Assembly (NCBI GenBank): GCA_946811185.2
Contig: OX328113.1
Span: forward strand, 22,915,521-22,979,520
Direction: 5' to 3'
Length of the DNA stretch: 64,000 bases
Origin: Hippopus hippopus
Taxonomy: Eukaryota; Mollusca; Bivalvia; Cardiida; Cardiidae
A model generated the notes under the pieces. That model made no database searches. It was given only the letters and a program-made list of their open reading frames with translations, and was not told where the DNA came from. Shown piece after piece: positions 11,868-23,169 of this stretch (position 1 is its first letter; each line of letters begins with the position of its first letter). A program made the translations under genes and the position numbers.

Positions 11868-12050
11868 CATATTCACAAATTCATTCTAAAGAAAATCCTT
11901 AGTCTTGTTCTCAAAAATTTTATAAATTTGAAAATAAAACAGTTTCTGATTGGCTAAACAAAATGGCCAATCAGATTATTTGATGACCTTCTAAGTCTAG
12001 AAAAAGACGAAGAATGCTCTTAAGAATGGTTGGTAAATACGGACCCTGGG
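11868..12050. repeat. Family A element, diverged
   Basis: CATATTCACAAATTCATTCT ... GATTGGCTAAACAAAATGGC ... AAGAATGGTTGGTAAATACG. Confidence 0.65.
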
Positions 12051-12075
12051 AGCGAATGGGCGACTACTGAAAATG

Positions 12076-12130
12076 TGACTGACTGACTGACTGACTGACT
12101 GAATGAATGAATAAATGAATGAATGAATAC
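12076..12130. repeat. (GACT)n then (GAAT)n microsatellite
   Basis: Six to seven GACT units followed by GAAT/AAAT units. Confidence 0.9.
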
Positions 12131-12461
12131 TTGCTGACCTCAGATTCTCAATTAGAACCAGAGAACAGGGGCTAATTTAATCTGTCATTATAATCACACC
12201 GTAACAAACCAGGTATACCGTTGCGGTATTTTTCAACTGTCTCCACGACAACTTCCGTGTATATTTGTTACCATAGTAACCATGACAAAATATTTCGATC
12301 TTCATTATTAGAGAATTTTTCCCCTTTTCTAATTATACAGGATATCGAATGCTAATTACAGTATGAAAAGATTAACTCGGGGACATAAGTTCATCTTATC
12401 ATACCCTTTATGCTAAATATTACCCTTTGTGCTAAATGCAAAATTTTAGACTCGTCCATAT

Positions 12462-12840
12462 TCAAAGCTTTAGCTGACGACAAATTGGACGTGGCCCAAA
12501 TGATCATTTCATTTTTTTTTTAATGGTAGAAAACATTGTAGGGAAAAAGATAAAATGCTGTTTACCAGCATTTTCTCCTTTTCCCACAATGTTTTCAAAA
12601 GGGTTCTTCCTCGGGTTCGTTAAAACTCGGGATTGTGTGGTAAACTGATAACTCTTTACCAGACGACAAAGTTTTAGACTCGTCCAAATTCAAAGCATTT
12701 GCAGACGACAAATTAGATGTGGCTAAAATAATAGGATCGTCTTTGAATGAGTATAAAATATTGAGGGCAATTTCTCCTTTTCCAATAATGTTTTCAAAAA
12801 TCTTTTTTCCTTTGAGCAGACCAATAAAAAACGGAACTCT
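12462..12840. mobile_element. Two E-family MITEs
   Basis: About 12462-12650 (palindrome at 12545-12595) and 12648-12840 (palindrome mostly deleted). Confidence 0.7.
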
Positions 12841-13069
12841 TTAGTAAACGTTTATTTAATCATTTGCCTCCGTCAGAAGACTTCGTTCGCCTAGCAGCAG
12901 AAGACTTTTTTTAAAGTTTTTGTCAAAATAAAAAAAAATGCAAGTAGGTATATTCACCACAATGTTTTCACGTGTATTTTAGCACTCGATCATAACGATT
13001 ATCCATGTTTTACAAAGATGTTGTCGAAGTCAGTATGTTACGAATGAGGCAAAGCTGTATCTGCTATAT

Positions 13070-13328
13070 GAGACATAACTCTGGAAAAGGGGGCCTGTTG
13101 CATTCGCAAAAAAGTATCGACTCATGTCAGTATGCGCAGGCTGACATGGATCGAAATCTTTTTGCTATTTGTAAATTTTCTGCATGCGGTAGGACCATAC
13201 TACCTCATGATTCAGTCAGTAGTTAGACAAAAAAGGTGTTTTTGTGGATTCATAACATCATGTGACGACTTGCTTGGTATAATGCATCACGGGGGTGCAT
13301 TAAGCCGCCTTTTTCCAAAGCATAGCGT
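13070..13328 (+). mobile_element. C-family MITE, degenerate hairpin
   Basis: Recognised by GGAAAAGGGGGCC, CCTCATGATTCAGTCAG and GACTTGCTTGGTATAATGC. The stem-loop has lost part of one arm (around 13124-13151). Confidence 0.72.
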
Positions 13329-13521
13329 ATATATATTTCTTAGGTCCCACAATGTTAAATATATCTTGATACATTTCTACATGTTATCTATATAATTAGA
13401 CATCAAGATCACATGATCGAGTAGACCAATCAACTTATGTATCAGATATTATGTACATCATGTGACTTGTTGACATTCTATTGTTTTTCTTTTAGACAAC
13501 AGCAAAAGTATCGATTTCAAA

Positions 13522-13780
13522 ATCTGGCGTCTGAAGTAACAATACGTCGTTATTCAGGCGCCATGTAACCATAAGCGGTATACAGCATCTGGCATCTGAA
13601 GTAACACTACATCGTTATTGAGGTGCCATTTAACCATAAACGTATGCAGCATCTGGCGCCTGAAGTAACACTACGTCGTTATTCAGGTGACATTTAACCA
13701 TAAGCGATATGCAGCATCTGGCGCCTGAAGTAACACTACGTCGTTATTCAGGTGACATGTATTCATAAGCGGTATACAGC
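13522..13780 (+). repeat. Minisatellite, four units of about 65 bp
   Basis: Units start at 13522, 13587, 13651 and 13716 with ATCTGGC(G/A)(T/C)CTGAAGTAAC, then CGTCGTTATTCAGG, CATTTAACCATAAGC and ATGCAGC. Identity between units is about 90 percent by eye; no flanking gene. Confidence 0.9.
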
Positions 13781-13796
13781 ATTAAGTCTTAAACAG

Positions 13797-14345
13797 ACCG
13801 TAAATTTTGAATTCATCCATTTTGATAGCACTTAAAGACGACAAATGAAAAATGTGTCAAATGATTAAAATTGTCTTTGAGTGAGTAAAGAAAAAACATA
13901 TTGGGAAAAGGAGAAAATGCTGCTTGCCACCATTTTCTCCTTTTCCCAATGTGTTTTCAAAAGGTCTTCTTCTTCAGGATCGAAAAAACATACAAAGAGT
14001 TATCTGGAAAAGGTTAAAATCATGCGTACCGATGACAAATCGAACCCCACTACATAATTGTAGCCGCCACATCGATTTCTATTGTAACCAAATCAAATCG
14101 ACTATAAAGATAAAATTGAACATCGCAACAAAGCACTTGTTTTAACCCTTTACCAAACAATCCCGAGTTCTAACGACCCTAAAGAAGAAGCATTTTGAAA
14201 GCAATTTGGGAAAAAGGAGAAAATGGTGGTATCCAGCATTTTCTCTTGTTCCTCTAATTGTTGTTGTTGTTTATTTTTTTCCCAAAAGCTTTCAATTCGG
14301 GAAAGTCTACAATTTGTTGTTTGGTATATGTAAGGAGTTCAGTGC
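13797..14345. mobile_element. Two E-family MITEs
   Basis: About 13797-14015 with palindrome GGGAAAAGGAGAAAATGC, and 14143-14345 with TTAACCCTTTACCAAACAAT. Confidence 0.75.
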
Positions 14346-14446
14346 AGCTTGAGTAAATTGCCTCTTGTTTTCAATAAAGGAATTTCCTCACGGAAAATTG
14401 TCAATACAGGAAATTAAGTGTTTTTCAGTATGCCAAATTTTTTTCA

Positions 14447-14650
14447 TTTAACCAGTCGCAATACAGTTCCTAGTTTTAACGGTCCTGGCGAAGAAAACCT
14501 TTGGTAACCAGCATTTTCTCCTTTTTCCACAATGTTTTTTGACCTTTCAAAGACGAATCCCATCATTTGAGTTCCTCTGAATTTGCCGTCTGCAAATGCT
14601 TCCAAATGGAACAGGTGTAGAAAAGTTTAGTCTGGTAAAGATTTAAACAC
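14447..14650. mobile_element. E-family MITE, left half eroded
   Basis: AACCAGCATTTTCTCCTTTTTCC, GCCGTCTGCAAATGCTTCC and TTTAGTCTGGTAAAG. Confidence 0.65.
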
Positions 14651-14766
14651 TTTTTTTTTTTTTTAGAATGAACATATCTTATACTCATTTACATGAATTA
14701 GATATATGTCTCAAACATAATTTTTTAGCAACAACTTTAATACACCAATGCAGAATACAAAAATAT

Positions 14767-15140
14767 AGGATCTGACATGAGTTGGAATTTGAGAGAGAAT
14801 TTTATTAAACGAGACTAGAAAACGATGTTGTTAATCGAGCTTTTAAGGAGTTTAACGACTGTTATGTAGACAAGTTTAATAAAACTTTATCTCAAAAGTC
14901 GACGAGTGTCAGATTATTTTTATTATATCACAGCGATATCGGAAAAATTATTTGTCAGAATTTGCAGTGCCAAGTAGAAATACATGTATGCACGCTTGGA
15001 GAATTTCCATGAAAAAATCCCGACTGACTAGTACCTCCAAGTTCTTTAAAGTTACGTCATATGTGACGTCATACAATGCTTAGCCCATGAAAATGTGTGT
15101 AAGATAAGAAAATTCGTAAAGGCTGTAATAAACGGAAAAT
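14767..15140. repeat. Dispersed repeat H, copy 2
   Basis: Same orientation as copy 1. Includes ACGTCATATGTGACGTCATA, a CRE-like inverted pair, then GTAAGATAAGAAAATTCGTA. Confidence 0.7.
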
Positions 15141-15287
15141 AAAGATGTTTATCTGATAAAATCAACATTAATTTTTTTTTTTTTTTTTCTAAAAAACAAA
15201 AATGAAAACGTCACGTTACGAGCTGTAGCTCTATTTGCCACAGGGTTTTCTAAAATCGAATGCTTTTAGATGCAAGAAACACCAGGA

Positions 15288-15336
15288 ATACATACATACA
15301 TACATACATACATACATACATACATACATACATACA
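15288..15336. repeat. (CATA)n microsatellite
   Basis: About twelve uninterrupted CATA units, read as a Tyr-Ile-His-Thr run in spurious ORFs. Confidence 0.95.
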
Positions 15337-15354
15337 TCAGTCACATTGGTACAA

Positions 15355-16125
15355 TTTTTATTCCTTTACCAAACGATAAAACTTTCAGATTGGTCAAAAA
15401 TGAAAGCATTTGCAGACGGCAAATCAATTCCTACTTAAATGGTGAGATTTGTTTTTGAAAGGGTAGAATACATTGTGGCACAAGGAGAAAATGTTGGTAA
15501 GTAGCATTTTCTTCTTTTTCCCGCAGTTTTTTTTTTTTTTTTTTTTTCCTATCAATGATATAACCCGGATTTGAACCACATTAACCTGTCGTCTGACAAT
15601 TGGTTTCGATCTGGAGCAGTCTAAAATTCTGTTTGGTAAGGCGTTAAATACTTTGGAAGACAGAATAAAACACCAAACAACAAAACAGACAATGATCACT
15701 AACACCCTTTGCCTAAATTTTAGACTTGTCCAAATCGAAAGCTTTTTCTGACTACGAAATAATTGTGACGCAAAAATATAACTTCACAAATGGAAAGGCA
15801 GAAAACATTGCTGGTTTCCAGTATTTTCTCCTTTTCAAAAGATTTTTTCAAAATGCCTTTTCCTTAGGGTCGTTAAAATTCGGGATTGTGCGGTAAAGGG
15901 TTAATTCTGAGCCGCTCAACACTTTCCCGAGTTTTCACGACATTGAGAAAGAAAGCTTTTGAAAACATTGTGGGAAAAGGAGAAAATGCTGGTAATCTTT
16001 TCCCACACTACTTTCTATTCAATTAAAGGCAAGTTTCATCACTTGAGCCAGTCTTGATTTATCGTCTGCATAAGCTTTGAATTTGGACAAATCTAAAATT
16101 TTGTCGTTTGGTAAAGTGTTAAACC
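15355..16125. mobile_element. Three E-family MITEs
   Basis: About 15355-15640, 15713-15905 and 15905-16125. The first is extended by a T-run; the third has an asymmetric centre because part of one palindrome arm is missing. Confidence 0.72.
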
Positions 16126-16335
16126 CCCCCCCCCCACACACACACACATGTCTCATACTAGATAAATCAGGCCGATTTATCTCTGTCCAAATAAGGAGAT
16201 AACGTGAATTATACTCGGAGCAAGAATTGAATACACAAATCTTTTATTGTTACACTTTATAAGTTTGGGGCAACTGAAAAGAAATCTATTTACTCAATGG
16301 ACTAATTGTTTTGTGTCCTCTAAATCAACTCCTAA

Positions 16336-16470
16336 GTAATTACAATCCCGACTTTTAACGAACCTAAGGAAGAAAGCTTTTGAAAGTGTAACAATAAAAG
16401 ATTTGTAGGAAAAGAAGAAAATGCTGGTTACCAGCATTTTCTCCTTTTCCCACAATGTTTTCAAAAGCTT
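16336..16470. repeat. E-family half copy with a templated insertion
   Basis: Starts TTACAATCCCGACTTTTAAC and runs through the palindrome to TCAAAAGCTT, where it is joined to the duplicated DCX exon. The usual AACATTGTGGG is replaced by a 24-nt segment (16383-16406) that is the exact inverse of 16235-16258. Confidence 0.85.
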
Positions 16471-16642
16471 AATCTTTGTACTGTTCCGTACCCGTTAACA
16501 CATAGGTGGCCCCCGTTGTTAGATCTTTTATTGCCTGAATTTTATGTCTATCCCTGGCTGTATATAATCGTCGTCCGCATAAGAATCGCGGTTTCATTTT
16601 CAAACTCAGTTCATACAAAAATATGTCGAAGGTTTTCAGTGC
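16471..16642 (-). pseudogene. Duplicated fragment of the DCX exon
   Basis: Copy of 16865-17036 displaced by exactly 394 bp with no indels; I count 5 mismatches inside the run plus changes at its edge. The frame stays open: three changes alter residues (Asp to Tyr, Gly to Asp, Pro to Thr) and two are silent. The copy lacks the GTGAGT donor, being cut six bases before the exon end and joined directly to half of an E element, and it has no clear acceptor, so it is probably not spliced. Confidence 0.85.
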
Positions 16643-16675
16643 AATAACTTATTCAGCAGGATAAGCGTTAAGAAC

Positions 16676-16822
16676 GTTTTCAGTCTTATTCTCCAGAGTA
16701 TTCTAGGTTTGAAAGTAACACAACTCTGATTGGCTAAACCATTTGGTTGTGTTACTTTCAAATTTTCTTGTAGTATAAGACAAAGAATATTCTCAAGAAT
16801 GGTTGGTAAATACAGACCCTGA
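16676..16822. repeat. Family A element
   Basis: TTCAGTCTTATTCTCCAGAG ... CTGATTGGCTAAACCATTTG ... CAAGAATGGTTGGTAAATAC. The palindrome core is near 16740. Confidence 0.72.
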
Positions 16823-16860
16823 TTTTAGAACGAAATCAGAGAACAATGAAGCACACTCAC

Positions 16861-17234
16861 CTGCAATCTTTGTACTGTTCCGTACCAGTTAACACATAGG
16901 TGGCCCCCGGTGTTAGATCTTTTATTGCCTGAATTTTATGTCTGCCCCTGGCTGTATATAATCGTCGTCCGCATAAAAATCGCGGTTTCATTTTCAAACT
17001 CAGTTCATCCAAAAATATGTCGAAGGTTTTCAGTGCATTAGACTTCACCAAAAATGGCTTTCCCGGCTCGTCTCTATCTCCATTGTTATGAACAATGACG
17101 TTAAATGCTCTCGGAGGGGGCTGCTGGTAGGCCGCCGGTGAAGACTGGTAACTGTCATGCATTTCGTAGGGGTCATGACCCCCGCGTGCACGATGCCCGC
17201 CTCGTTTCTGCTCCATTTCAAAATCCGTGGACAT
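16861..17234 (-). CDS. First coding exon of a doublecortin-domain protein
   Basis: ATG at 17234 and donor GTGAGT at 16860 give 374 nt (124 codons plus 2 nt). The first 40 residues are basic and Gly/His/Pro/Gln-rich (MSTDFEMEQKRGGHRARGG), then comes the start of a DCX (doublecortin) ubiquitin-like domain: FNVIVHNNGDRDE, LVKSNALKTFDIFLDELS, RRLYTARGRHKI, IKDLTPGATYVLTGTEQYK. DCX domains bind microtubules. The pattern nGD...(R)LYT..G..I..l.dL..G..YV..G.E.(Y/F)K is classic for the family. I cannot find the following exons with confidence in the 16.8 kb to the left, nor decide between DCDC2-like, DCLK-like or DCX-EMAP proteins. Confidence 0.8.
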
Positions 17235-17919
17235 AGTATCTCAAAATGTCATCATCGTCTTAGGTCGAATATGATAATACTACTGGATCGGCTGTCGTAT
17301 CCTTTTTTGTCCCTTTATAGATTTTGAAATCCAAGTGTCTGTTGTATGTATAAAAACAGATAATATTCAAGTAAAACTTTTCTTGCACTGTATTTTGCGT
17401 TCCGTTTTTATTTTATTTTCTTTGTCTGTTTGCTTGCTCTTTTCCTGTGAAATCTGGGTCGATTCTATCGGAAATCTTTCAATCAACACAATTTTGTCCA
17501 GGCAAAACGGTAAGATCCCTCTCAGTGCTTTTGCAATGCTGATCTTAAATGAGTAAATGAATAAACAGATAAATAAATGTACACATTCATTTACGTAAAT
17601 GCATAAAATCACCCTTCATAGAGCATGAATCATATATTAATTTTCCCTATAGCGGAAAAATATTAAAAGCAACATATCACGTTAGAGTTCCTGATACACT
17701 CAACCCCCGAAACATTTTGATTACTTTTATCAAGAGAACTTAACGGATACAAGAGTTTTTCAAGCGAACTTTATACACGGAAAAATATAATTAATTAAAA
17801 AAATTGAAGATAAAAATTGGCAAAAATTCCTATGTCTTCCCTGATTTTTTTTTGTTGGTAGATTTAAGTCCAAATTAACCTCTACATACACTTCGATATA
17901 TATGCAGTGTTGATCTCGG
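17235..17919. other. 5' flank of the DCX gene
   Basis: Should contain the 5' UTR and perhaps the promoter of the minus-strand DCX gene. I see no clear TATA or initiator and no other gene. Confidence 0.4.
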
Positions 17920-18063
17920 CCGGTATTCATCAACCATTTTAAATCACATTCTTGGTCATATTTTCGATTTAACGTAATTTCTGATTGGCTAAACCAAATG
18001 TTTAGAAAATTTCTTAGAATTGGACTAAAAATGAAAATAAGAATGGTTGGTAAATACGGGCCA
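17920..18063. repeat. Family A element
   Basis: CGGTATTCATCAACCATTTT to GAATGGTTGGTAAATACGGG with the core TGATTGGCTAAACCAAATG. Confidence 0.72.
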
Positions 18064-18393
18064 TGTATACGTGCTGTTAAGAACTCTATCTTCTGTTCAA
18101 ATCAATTTTGCAGATAGAGGACATTGCAAACGCTTTTAAATATAAATATTTTTAGTTAATCAAAATGAAAAAGAGTTTGATACACAAAGATGTAAAAACA
18201 TTGCTGTAAGAGGAGAAATTGCTCGTTACCAGTGCCATAATGTTTTTAACAGTGCTGCAAGGCGAAATGAGGTCATTTGTAGGTGTTGATACTTGAAAAT
18301 CTTTCGCAAAAACAGCGAATCAGTCAACTTGATATTGGTTGGTACATGTAAGGGAATTTTATAAAGCCTGTGCTGTCATAGCTCAGAATCAAA

Positions 18394-18475
18394 TAGTGGA
18401 CGGTGAATATCAAAGATCAGACTGCACTTTCTGTGCAGTCTGATCTTGATGTACACCGTCCTTACAACAGAGATC
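18394..18475. repeat. F-family core fragment
   Basis: Perfect 13-5-13 stem-loop at 18415-18445 with loop TTTCT, flanked by GTGGACGGTG and its inverse. The element ends are missing. Confidence 0.7.
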
Positions 18476-18918
18476 ATTTGTCACCACTTCGTCAGCTATG
18501 TGCCTTGTGAAATGGTTAGTGTCGATAATGAAATCAGATCCGTTAGTTCCTACGTTGAGATACATGTATACTTTAACAATCAAATACAGTAAATTTCGTT
18601 TAAATACATGTGCCTGTTTACTGTCTACAGCGACTGTTAAACCGTATTTTCAACACAGAGAAATTTCTAGATTGTCTCAATATCTATTCAAGCAAATTTA
18701 TAACATCCTTGTAGAACACGGATAATGCTAAAAGGGAGAAAGCCCGGTATTTTTGGTCAAAAGTTAAGTTCCTTTGTTTACAGTGCATTTTTTTTTTGCT
18801 GATTTCTGATCTGTATAAATTATAGTATAGAATTCCTTTAAACAGTGTCTTAAGCCAGTAGCCAATGTAGTAACATATACTCTAATGTATTAATTTTCAT
18901 AAAACACATCTAGAGAGT

Positions 18919-19224
18919 CTGGGCTGCCATTCTCCAGAACATTCTTAGTTTTATTCTCCAAGAATTTCTAAATTTGAAAGTAACACATCTGATTGGCTAT
19001 ACCATTTGGTTTAGCCAATCAGAAGTTGTGTTACTTTCAAAATTCTGGAAATACCAACCATTCTCAAGAACATTCTTAGTCTTCTTCACCAAGATTTTCT
19101 AAATTTAAAAGTAACACAACTTCTGACTGGCTAAACCAAATGGTATGGATCTAAAAGTTGTATTTCAAAATTCTGGAGAATAAGACTGAGAGTGTTCTTG
19201 AGAATGACTGGTGAATACAGACCA
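18919..19224. repeat. Family A palindromic repeats, two units
   Basis: CATTCTCCAGAACATTCTTAG, CTGATTGGCTATACC, AGCCAATCAGAAGTTGTG and a second round ending GGTGAATACAGACC. All arms are inverse copies of one another. Confidence 0.75.
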
Positions 19225-19276
19225 CGTTGATTCAACTCTGACAGCATAGGCCTATACTAGAAACTTATCCAGAAAA

Positions 19277-19542
19277 TGGCTTGCAACACGCGAAAAGGGG
19301 CACTCGGACATAAAGTGCGTAAAGTGTCGTCTCGGATCAGCCTGCGCAGTCCGCGCAGGCTAATCCGAAACGACACTTTCCGTTTTTATGTAATTTTCTC
19401 TTTTGTGCAAGTCTACTGTAGCACAAAATCTAATGTGGTCGTAAAGTGCCGTCTCGGATCAGCCTGCGCGGACTGCGCAGGCTGATCCGAGACGACACTT
19501 TACGCAAATGTCCGAATGCCCCTTTTCGCGTATTTCAAGCCA
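19277..19542 (+). mobile_element. D-family MITE, solo copy
   Basis: TIRs TGGCTTGCAACACGCG and its inverse. Two GC-rich stem-loops (cores 19335-19365 and about 19458-19488) with outer stems AAAGTGTCGTCTCGG and the inverse. The two loops read AGTCC and GGACT, so the element is roughly symmetric. No coding capacity. Confidence 0.9.
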
Positions 19543-19714
19543 AATATAGGATGCCATATGGTTTGTCATTGACTAAACGACAATTTTGCGGTCAATGATT
19601 ATCAAGAGCAATTTTCAGGAAATGAGTAGTCTTATCCTCGATCAACATTTCCGGTTAGAAGCAATTTTTCCTTTACTGCGAGGCGAAAACAGTGGCCCAC
19701 AGTAAGAAATGCTA

Positions 19715-20933
19715 TGGTGGCATATTTCTGCCGCGAGATACTAGATAGCTATTACGATAATTTAAAGGTGGCCCTTCAGATTTTGGGATGAAAATTTTAC
19801 AAAAATACAAAAAAAAAATCATCCTTATACTCCCAAAGCCTTTTCACTTTCATTCATAAAACCCCAGTAGTCGAAAACCATCCGGCAACAAGAGAAATTA
19901 GAGATTTACTACGGCCCAGGTCGACACCGACGGGAAACACGGTCTATTTTTACATGAGCAACTCGCTTATTTACATACCTGAAATATACAGACGAAGCTT
20001 CAAACATAGCATCCGAAGAAGACATTATGGAAAATAATTACATGTTTGTTATGTTATGGAATTTAAGCGTCATTAGTCACGTGCCAGTCACTTGACATTC
20101 CCACAATGCTTTTTTTTTTATTTTTGGCGCGAAATATAAAAATACCTTAAGAGGCTACGTAGCCTTTTAAGGGAACACCATCAAAAAAAATTTTTTTTGT
20201 AATTTTATGATTCTTAATTATTGATGATTTATATTGTTTTTTCATATAAATTTCAGTGATATATATATATTTTTTTAATTTGGTGAGATGTGAAAAATCT
20301 AAATACCCACCTTTAAGAGAACTATCGTGATAAAACAAAGTTTCCTGGAAATATTATCTAGATAATAAAAATTTTCACGATAAAAATATCTCAATAATTC
20401 TAACTGTTGTCATGATTTTATTTGCTATCGTGCCCATAATCGACATTCAAGGTATCTATAATTAGATACGGTTTCGGAACATCTTCATCTACAACCTTAT
20501 GAATTCTCCTTTTCCCTGAATGGTTTTAAAGTTGTTCGTAGGAGGCATTTCGAGTCGTCTTTGTGATTTTTCAGACTTCTGTTCATTTCGAGTATTGTCA
20601 AAATTTACCAATTAAGCTACAATTGTTAATGATTCGAATTTTTACTTACTGCAATCTTGTGAGGTCAAAAACTACCGAATTCATCCAAATGATAATATTT
20701 CTATTTATAGATGTCGAGAAACTGATAGAACTCTCACGATAATTTTATCTCTACTGTCAGCTTCGTGTATGATTGAGAAATTTTGCGTTAAAATATTAAG
20801 TTTATCGTGATATTTTTTTCAGGAAACTTTCCACTATCTCGATAAAATTTCCAGGAAACTTTAATTTATCGCGATAGTTTTGTAAAATTATCATGATAGC
20901 TATCTCGTATCTCGTGGCAGAAATATGCCACCA
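19715..20933. mobile_element. B-family element (TA-flanked) carrying a nested insertion
   Basis: Termini TGGTGGCATATTTCTGCC and its inverse, with TA on both sides (19713-19714, 20934-20935). The subterminal sequence (GCGAGATAC..GATAG) matches the 201-bp B element at 47557-47757. No ORF over about 70 codons. 1219 bp including the insertion at 19766-20312. Confidence 0.82.
19766..20312. mobile_element. Nested TTAA-flanked element inside the B element
   Basis: Begins AGGTGGC and ends CCCACCT, with TTAA at 19762-19765 and 20313-20316. The B sequence resumes exactly beyond it when compared with the B copy at 47.6 kb. The interior is AT-rich with no coding signal and holds a short palindrome around AGGCTACGTAGCCT. 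Confidence 0.7.
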
Positions 20934-22037
20934 TAAAATGCAACTAATATAAAACCCAGAAAAAAAATCAAACATTTTCTTGTCTCTCATTTGCACCGGT
21001 AAAACTGCTAATTGCATCCATTATGGCGCGCTCGATTGTGAATTTGAAAAGGTTACTAGGGAGAACATATTTCCATATCAATATCCAATACCACCTCTTA
21101 ATAAATACATCCTTTTACAGCAGAAGCATACCAGGGATTTTGAAGCATTGTGACAAATTCGAAAACTGGCATGTATAAGCTCTTTTTCTTCCCCTAAACG
21201 TCCCCTGTTGCTTCAAGAATATCGAGGTCTACATTTTGAAAAAAAATCTCGGGGACTGAATATTTAGAATATATATATATATCCTACATGTTTGTACAGA
21301 GAACGTAAGACTACAGAACGTTATTTGAAATGTAGCATCACTAACCTGTAACATGTAAATGAAATCCTTTATGATTCGATTTATTATGCGCGAATATTGA
21401 CTCTGTAAACCTCTCCCCACTTCTCACTGACAAATATGCAATAGATCTATAAGATTCTATAAAGATGGACGAATAAGCACATACTTTACGCACACCCTCT
21501 TATTTAGTCCTCGCTGTGACTTTTATAAAGTGATCGGTTTAGCACACTTCAAACAAGTAAACATTTATCTAAAGTAAACTTGAGTACACAAATCGAACGC
21601 GGCCAAGTGATGATTTTTTTTTCCAAAAGACACCGTTGTTAAGGGGATGTGTACACCGTTGCTATGCACGCTGGTGTTGGATTTTTAAGTCCATTTTAAA
21701 ACTCTTCTCATCTTTTGACAGCGTATCTTTCCTCTAGACAAATTATCCGATAAGCTGAATAGATTTACGCTCAAATATGTCAGCACAAAAATGACCTGTT
21801 CATTAGTTAGCACGTGAGAAAAAAAACAACCCCCATTTGAAACTTTCCAGACCTATTTAAACAGAAATAGATCTATAGGCCTATAGCTCGCGATCAGTTT
21901 AGTGCTTCTTCTGCAATGTTCATTGAAGAAATAATCTTTCTAAAAAAAAAGACAAACACTCAATTGCCATGGTGGAAAAGCTCTAACCCAAAGCATGTTT
22001 AGCACATGGAACTTGGATCTATTTGATTTAGATCATT
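20934..22037. other. No gene seen
   Basis: AT-rich, with a short (AT)n at 21272 and no conserved ORF. Confidence 0.45.
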
Positions 22038-22150
22038 AATCCTTTTCAGTGTCGTGGCGAATACAAGAGCCTTTGCGGACGGTATAGATCAAGATCAGAC
22101 TGCATAGAACGTGTAGTCTGATCTTGGATCTATACCGTCCGCTTGTTTAG
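22038..22150. repeat. F-family fragment
   Basis: Hairpin with CTGCAT/GTGTAG wobble pairs, within an outer stem TGCGGACGGTATAGATC and its inverse. Confidence 0.7.
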
Positions 22151-22699
22151 TAATTCCCATTTGATGAAGATCTTTCCGAGTATCGGTGGATAGTATTTTT
22201 TTAGCCGTAGAAAGAAGTCAAGCTTACGGGTCTATGTTTTGCGGCGAAAGAATTAAACTGTTAAAAGACAAGAGAAAAATACAGACCAAATATAAAAACT
22301 TGTCCAAAACAACAGACACACAAAGAACCAGTGGAAAAATTGCTAAGAATGAGCAGGTTATTCTTTTTTTGTAATGTCATAGAAACACTCTGCTCCCATT
22401 TAAGACATTGGTCAAAATACGTTAACAAGATCCAAAGAAGGAAGAGATGTAACAGATACGAGATCTTTTCCAAACCAACACTTAACCAAACGACAAAGTT
22501 GTAGATTCTTCTATATTGAAGTATTTTCATGCGAAAAATCAACTGTAGCTCGATGCGATTTTTCTTTGGGATTTAAGGGTAGAAAACTTTAAGAGGGTGG
22601 GGCGGTGGGGGCTCAATAAAATGCTGGTGAACAGCAATTCTGTCATTTTCCAAGGATGTTTTCAAAATCAATCCTTTAATGGTCGTAAATACGTGGAAC

Positions 22700-22921
22700 A
22701 GGGTTTAACTCTTTACTAAAGAATCCCATGTTTTAACGACCCTGAAGAAGAAGCCTGTTGAAAACAATGTGGGAAAAGGAGAAACCAGCATTTTGTCTAT
22801 TTCTCGTCATGTTTACTATCCCATGAAAGCCAATGTCTTTCATATTGTTCACATAAAATTTGTCGCCTGCAAATGCTTTCAATTTGGACAAGTCTACAAT
22901 TTGTCGTTTGGTAAAGTGTTA
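22700..22921. mobile_element. E-family MITE
   Basis: TTTACTAAAGAATCCCATG, GTGGGAAAAGGAGAAACC, TTTGTCGCCTGCAAATGC, GTTTGGTAAAG. Confidence 0.72.
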
Positions 22922-23169
22922 CGGTTCGTAAAACCATAGGACAGGGTTTATTTCGTCTCGTGACCGAAGTAAAGGATATTATTTGTATTAGATCTGGCCT
23001 ACATCACTTTTTTCTTCTTCAACTTCATTTTCGTCTATTCATGTTAACGAATCAAAACTGATCACTTGATCACTACAGTTTATTGAATATCGCCGAGAGT
23101 TTATATTGAGAGTGATGCCGAGCTATAAAAGTCGATAGAGAATTCGTTCAGCCTTCCACTCAGTTACAT

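Noticed and set aside
13522..13780. CRISPR array
   Set aside because: Units are contiguous tandem repeats without spacers, in a eukaryotic context.
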